In this document: piece by piece, positions 5,723 to 7,158 of the stretch
Position numbering within the stretch: position 1 is the stretch's first letter
How the letters are laid out: every line of letters starts with the position of its first letter
Assembly: GCA_002501695.1 (NCBI GenBank)
Contig: DANZ01000080.1
Location: 2,957 to 10,114, forward strand
Length of the DNA: 7,158 bases
Source of the DNA: Methanolobus sp. UBA474
Lineage (GTDB): Archaea; Halobacteriota; Methanosarcinia; Methanosarcinales; Methanosarcinaceae
Reading direction: 5' to 3'
Translations under genes and position numbers: made by a program
The notes under the pieces: model-generated
Told to the model about the DNA's origin: nothing
What the model saw: only the letters and a program-made list of their open reading frames with translations
Database searches by the model: none

Positions 5723-6556
5723 ATGGCAAAGATTGGATTTATTAAGTTAGGTAATCTCGGTATGAGCCAGGTTATCGATCTTGTACAGGATGAGATCGCA
5801 GCAAGAGAAGGAATCTCTGTGCGTGTTTTCGGTACAGGTCCCAAGATGGGTAAAGACGAGGCGGCTGCAACTGCAGAACTTAAGAACTGGGGTGCGGACT
5901 TCTATGTGATGATAAGCCCCAACTCAAGTGCACCCGGCCCGACTGCTGCCCGTGAGATATACAAGGATGTACCATGCATCATAATTTCCGACGGCCCGAC
6001 CAAGAAGGAAGACCGTGAAGCACTCGAAGCGGCAGGATTCGGTTACATCATAATGACCGTTGACCCGCTCATAGGCGCAAAGACAGAGTTCCTTGATCCC
6101 GTAGAGATGGCATCATTTAACTCCGATGCAATGAAGGTCCTCTCCACATGCGGTGTTGTAAGGCTCATCCAGGAAGAGCTTGACAAAGTAACCACGATGG
6201 TAGATGAGGGCAAGTCCGGTAAGGATCTCCAGCTTCCTCACATCCTTGCAAAACCCGAGAAATGTATCGAAAGAGCCGGATTCAGCAACCCTTACGCAAA
6301 GGCAAAGGGTCTTGCAGCGCTCCACATGGCTGACATGGTTGCCAAGATCAACTTCCCGGCATGCTTCATGATGAAGGAGATTGAGCAGGTAACACTCACA
6401 ACTGCAGCAGGTCACGAAATGATGCGTGCAGCAGCACAGCTGGCTATCGAAGCAAGAGAGATAGAGAAGGCCAACGACAGCGTATTCAGGCAGCCTCACT
6501 CCAAGAAGGGTGGCAGGCTGATGACAAAGACCAAGCTGTACGAGAAACCACAGTAA
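5723..6556 (+). CDS. mtd: F420-dependent methylenetetrahydromethanopterin dehydrogenase
   Basis: Mtd catalyses reversible hydride transfer between coenzyme F420 and methenyl-/methylene-tetrahydromethanopterin (sarcinapterin in Methanosarcina relatives). It is a central step of CO2 reduction to methane and of methyl-group oxidation. The 277-residue protein is of full family length. It begins MAKIGFIKLGNLGMSQVIDL and continues with the highly conserved FGTGPKMG (36-43), ISPNSSAPGP (64-73) and ISDGPTKKEDREALE (87-101) stretches. The C-terminal half is Ala-rich and helical (TTAAGHEMMRAAAQLA) and ends in a basic tail. No signal peptide or membrane segment is present, as expected for a cytosolic enzyme. 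ATG 5723 is fixed by GGTGAT five bases upstream and by the conserved N-terminus. The gene has its own promoter and a strong terminator, so it is probably expressed mainly as a single-gene transcript. The many AAG, GGC and CTC/CTT codons fit a highly expressed gene. Nothing is truncated or altered. Confidence 0.97.
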   Translation: MAKIGFIKLGNLGMSQVIDLVQDEIAAREGISVRVFGTGPKMGKDEAAATAELKNWGADFYVMISPNSSAPGPTAAREIYKDVPCIIISDGPTKKEDREALEAAGFGYIIMTVDPLIGAKTEFLDPVEMASFNSDAMKVLSTCGVVRLIQEELDKVTTMVDEGKSGKDLQLPHILAKPEKCIERAGFSNPYAKAKGLAALHMADMVAKINFPACFMMKEIEQVTLTTAAGHEMMRAAAQLAIEAREIEKANDSVFRQPHSKKGGRLMTKTKLYEKPQ

Positions 6557-6582
6557 AGTACCTTCCCAGGTACTTCTTTTTT
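6556..6582 (+). terminator. Strong hairpin/T-tract terminator of mtd
   Basis: AAGTACCT at 6556-6563 pairs perfectly with AGGTACTT at 6568-6575 (8 base pairs, TCCC loop). The stem begins at the last base of the mtd stop codon. T6 at 6577-6582 and T5 at 6585-6589 follow. The structure leaves only one base between the second T-run's end and the bulk of the next start codon. Confidence 0.85.
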
Positions 6583-6589
6583 ACTTTTT

Positions 6590-6790
6590 ATGGACGCTCT
6601 GGTAGTTTTCGCTATAGCTCTGACGGTATTTGTCCTGTTCGTCCTGATGACCGCATATATGCTAAAATCTGCAATTGCGCTCAGGTCCGGGACCGAAAGG
6701 GCTGTCGCGGCAAGAAAGGATGACACTGAACAGGCTGTTGCCAAAGGCGATGAAGAGCCTGCAAGGTTAAGAAAAAAGAAGGGACTTTAA
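6590..6790 (+). CDS. Small single-pass membrane protein of unknown function
   Basis: This 66-residue open frame has a clear hydrophobic segment at residues about 4-25 (ALVVFAIALTVFVLFVLM core). An amphipathic stretch follows, then a highly charged tail ending RLRKKKGL. By charge it would sit with its basic C-terminus in the cytoplasm. I do not recognise a family. The case for coding rests on the coherent membrane-segment-plus-charged-tail layout and on its exact fit between the mtd terminator and the convergent gene. ATG 6590 has no ribosome site and starts directly after the mtd terminator's T-tract. No TATA box is seen at the right distance, so expression may depend on terminator read-through. 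A downstream start such as ATG 6647 would remove most of the membrane segment and is less likely. The tail overlaps the end of the opposite-strand gene by four bases. Confidence 0.6.
   Translation: MDALVVFAIALTVFVLFVLMTAYMLKSAIALRSGTERAVAARKDDTEQAVAKGDEEPARLRKKKGL
6767..6777 (-). terminator. Possible U-tract termination signal for the PK-C-like gene
   Basis: On the minus strand a T6 run (6777-6772) lies about ten bases past the stop of the convergent gene, within a pyrimidine-rich CTTCTTTTTTCTTAA. It is the complement of the lysine codons of the small membrane protein. Archaeal RNA polymerase can stop at such T-runs without a hairpin, and none is obvious here. Confidence 0.35.
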
Positions 6791-7158
6791 TCTTCTTTTG
6801 CTCTTGGCATGGCTATTATCTCTCTTACCTGCAGGCTGAAGAAGTCAAAGGAATGCGCCGGTCTTACCACAAGCGCCACATCAGCACCCTGGCGGGACCC
6901 GCCGATAGCGATGATCTCCGTATCTTTTGACACTGGTATATGTCCGGAGTCCGCTGCCATCATTGCACATTCTATGGCAACTTTGAACCCCTTCCCGAAC
7001 ACCGCACGCAGGGTGTCAGATATCACATCTCCTCTGCTGGCACCCCCAAGGCGTTTGGAGATGGCACGTTCCACACCCGAGAACATGTGGGACTGGGTGG
7101 TCAGGACAACTCCCATCTCGTTAAGTCTCTTGAGATTGTCCTCATCAGCTTCCCATTT
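6787..7158 (-). CDS. Pyruvate-kinase-C-terminal-like protein (COG1751 type), N-terminus outside window
   Basis: The frame is open to the right edge and ends at TAA (6789-6787), giving the last 123 residues. These include 14 beyond the first internal Met at 7116, which is therefore not taken as the start. The fragment reads VVLTTQSHMFSGVERAISKRLGG, then a DTLRAVFGKGFKVAIECAMMAADSG helix/strand region, then EIIAIGGSRQGADVALVVRPA and an end REIIAMPR. I recognise this as the C-terminal half of the conserved proteins whose fold resembles the regulatory C-terminal domain of pyruvate kinase (PK_C). They lack the kinase active site, and the family's biochemical role is not established. The glycine-rich IGGSRQGAD stretch is where a phosphate-containing ligand could bind, by analogy with PK_C. 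Its stop codon overlaps that of the convergent small membrane protein gene. Confidence 0.75.
   Translation of the reverse strand, partial: KWEADEDNLKRLNEMGVVLTTQSHMFSGVERAISKRLGGASRGDVISDTLRAVFGKGFKVAIECAMMAADSGHIPVSKDTEIIAIGGSRQGADVALVVRPAHSFDFFSLQVREIIAMPRAKED

Noticed and set aside
7111..7116. ATG at 7116 as the start of the PK-C-like gene.
   Set aside because: The frame continues open for 14 more codons to the window edge, and the family is longer, so the true start lies outside.

Overview
The window looks like chromosomal DNA from a methanogenic archaeon of the Methanosarcinales type. The strongest marker is a full-length F420-dependent methylenetetrahydromethanopterin dehydrogenase (mtd). 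Other archaeal signs are a 7-deazaguanine tRNA transglycosylase C-terminus, a COG1340-type archaeal coiled-coil protein, TATA-box promoters, GGTGAT-type ribosome binding sites and U-tract terminators. Species cannot be named from the sequence alone. No mobile element, CRISPR array, rRNA or tRNA gene was seen, and no gene-free stretch exceeds about 210 bases.

Left part (1-3796, plus strand): the 3' end of a tRNA-guanine(15) transglycosylase-like gene (probably tgtA) ends at 435. After a small hairpin and a TATA box, three tightly packed genes form an apparent operon: a UbiA-family membrane prenyltransferase, a geranylgeranyl-reductase-like flavoprotein (stop/start overlap TAATG) and a radical SAM protein with a Cys-rich C-terminal domain (3-base gap). 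Together they look like a pathway that attaches a polyprenyl chain to an acceptor, partly saturates it and modifies the ring or chain by radical chemistry. In a methanogen with cytochromes the natural candidate product is methanophenazine, the membrane electron carrier, whose pentaprenyl side chain has one saturated unit. This is inference, and it is the most interesting item in the window.

Middle part (3860-5560, minus strand): serB (phosphoserine phosphatase, last step of serine synthesis) is followed by a long coiled-coil protein gene that ends at a strong hairpin/T-tract terminator. The serB-coiled-coil junction holds two small hairpins. A strong ribosome binding site there moves the coiled-coil start 48 bases downstream of the longest open frame.

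Right part (5543-7158): a 208-base divergent control region with one TATA box per direction serves serB and mtd. mtd ends at a textbook terminator whose T-tract runs almost directly into the start codon of a small single-pass membrane protein gene. That small gene converges on, and shares its stop region with, a minus-strand gene for a pyruvate-kinase-C-terminal-like protein (COG1751 type), which runs off the right edge.
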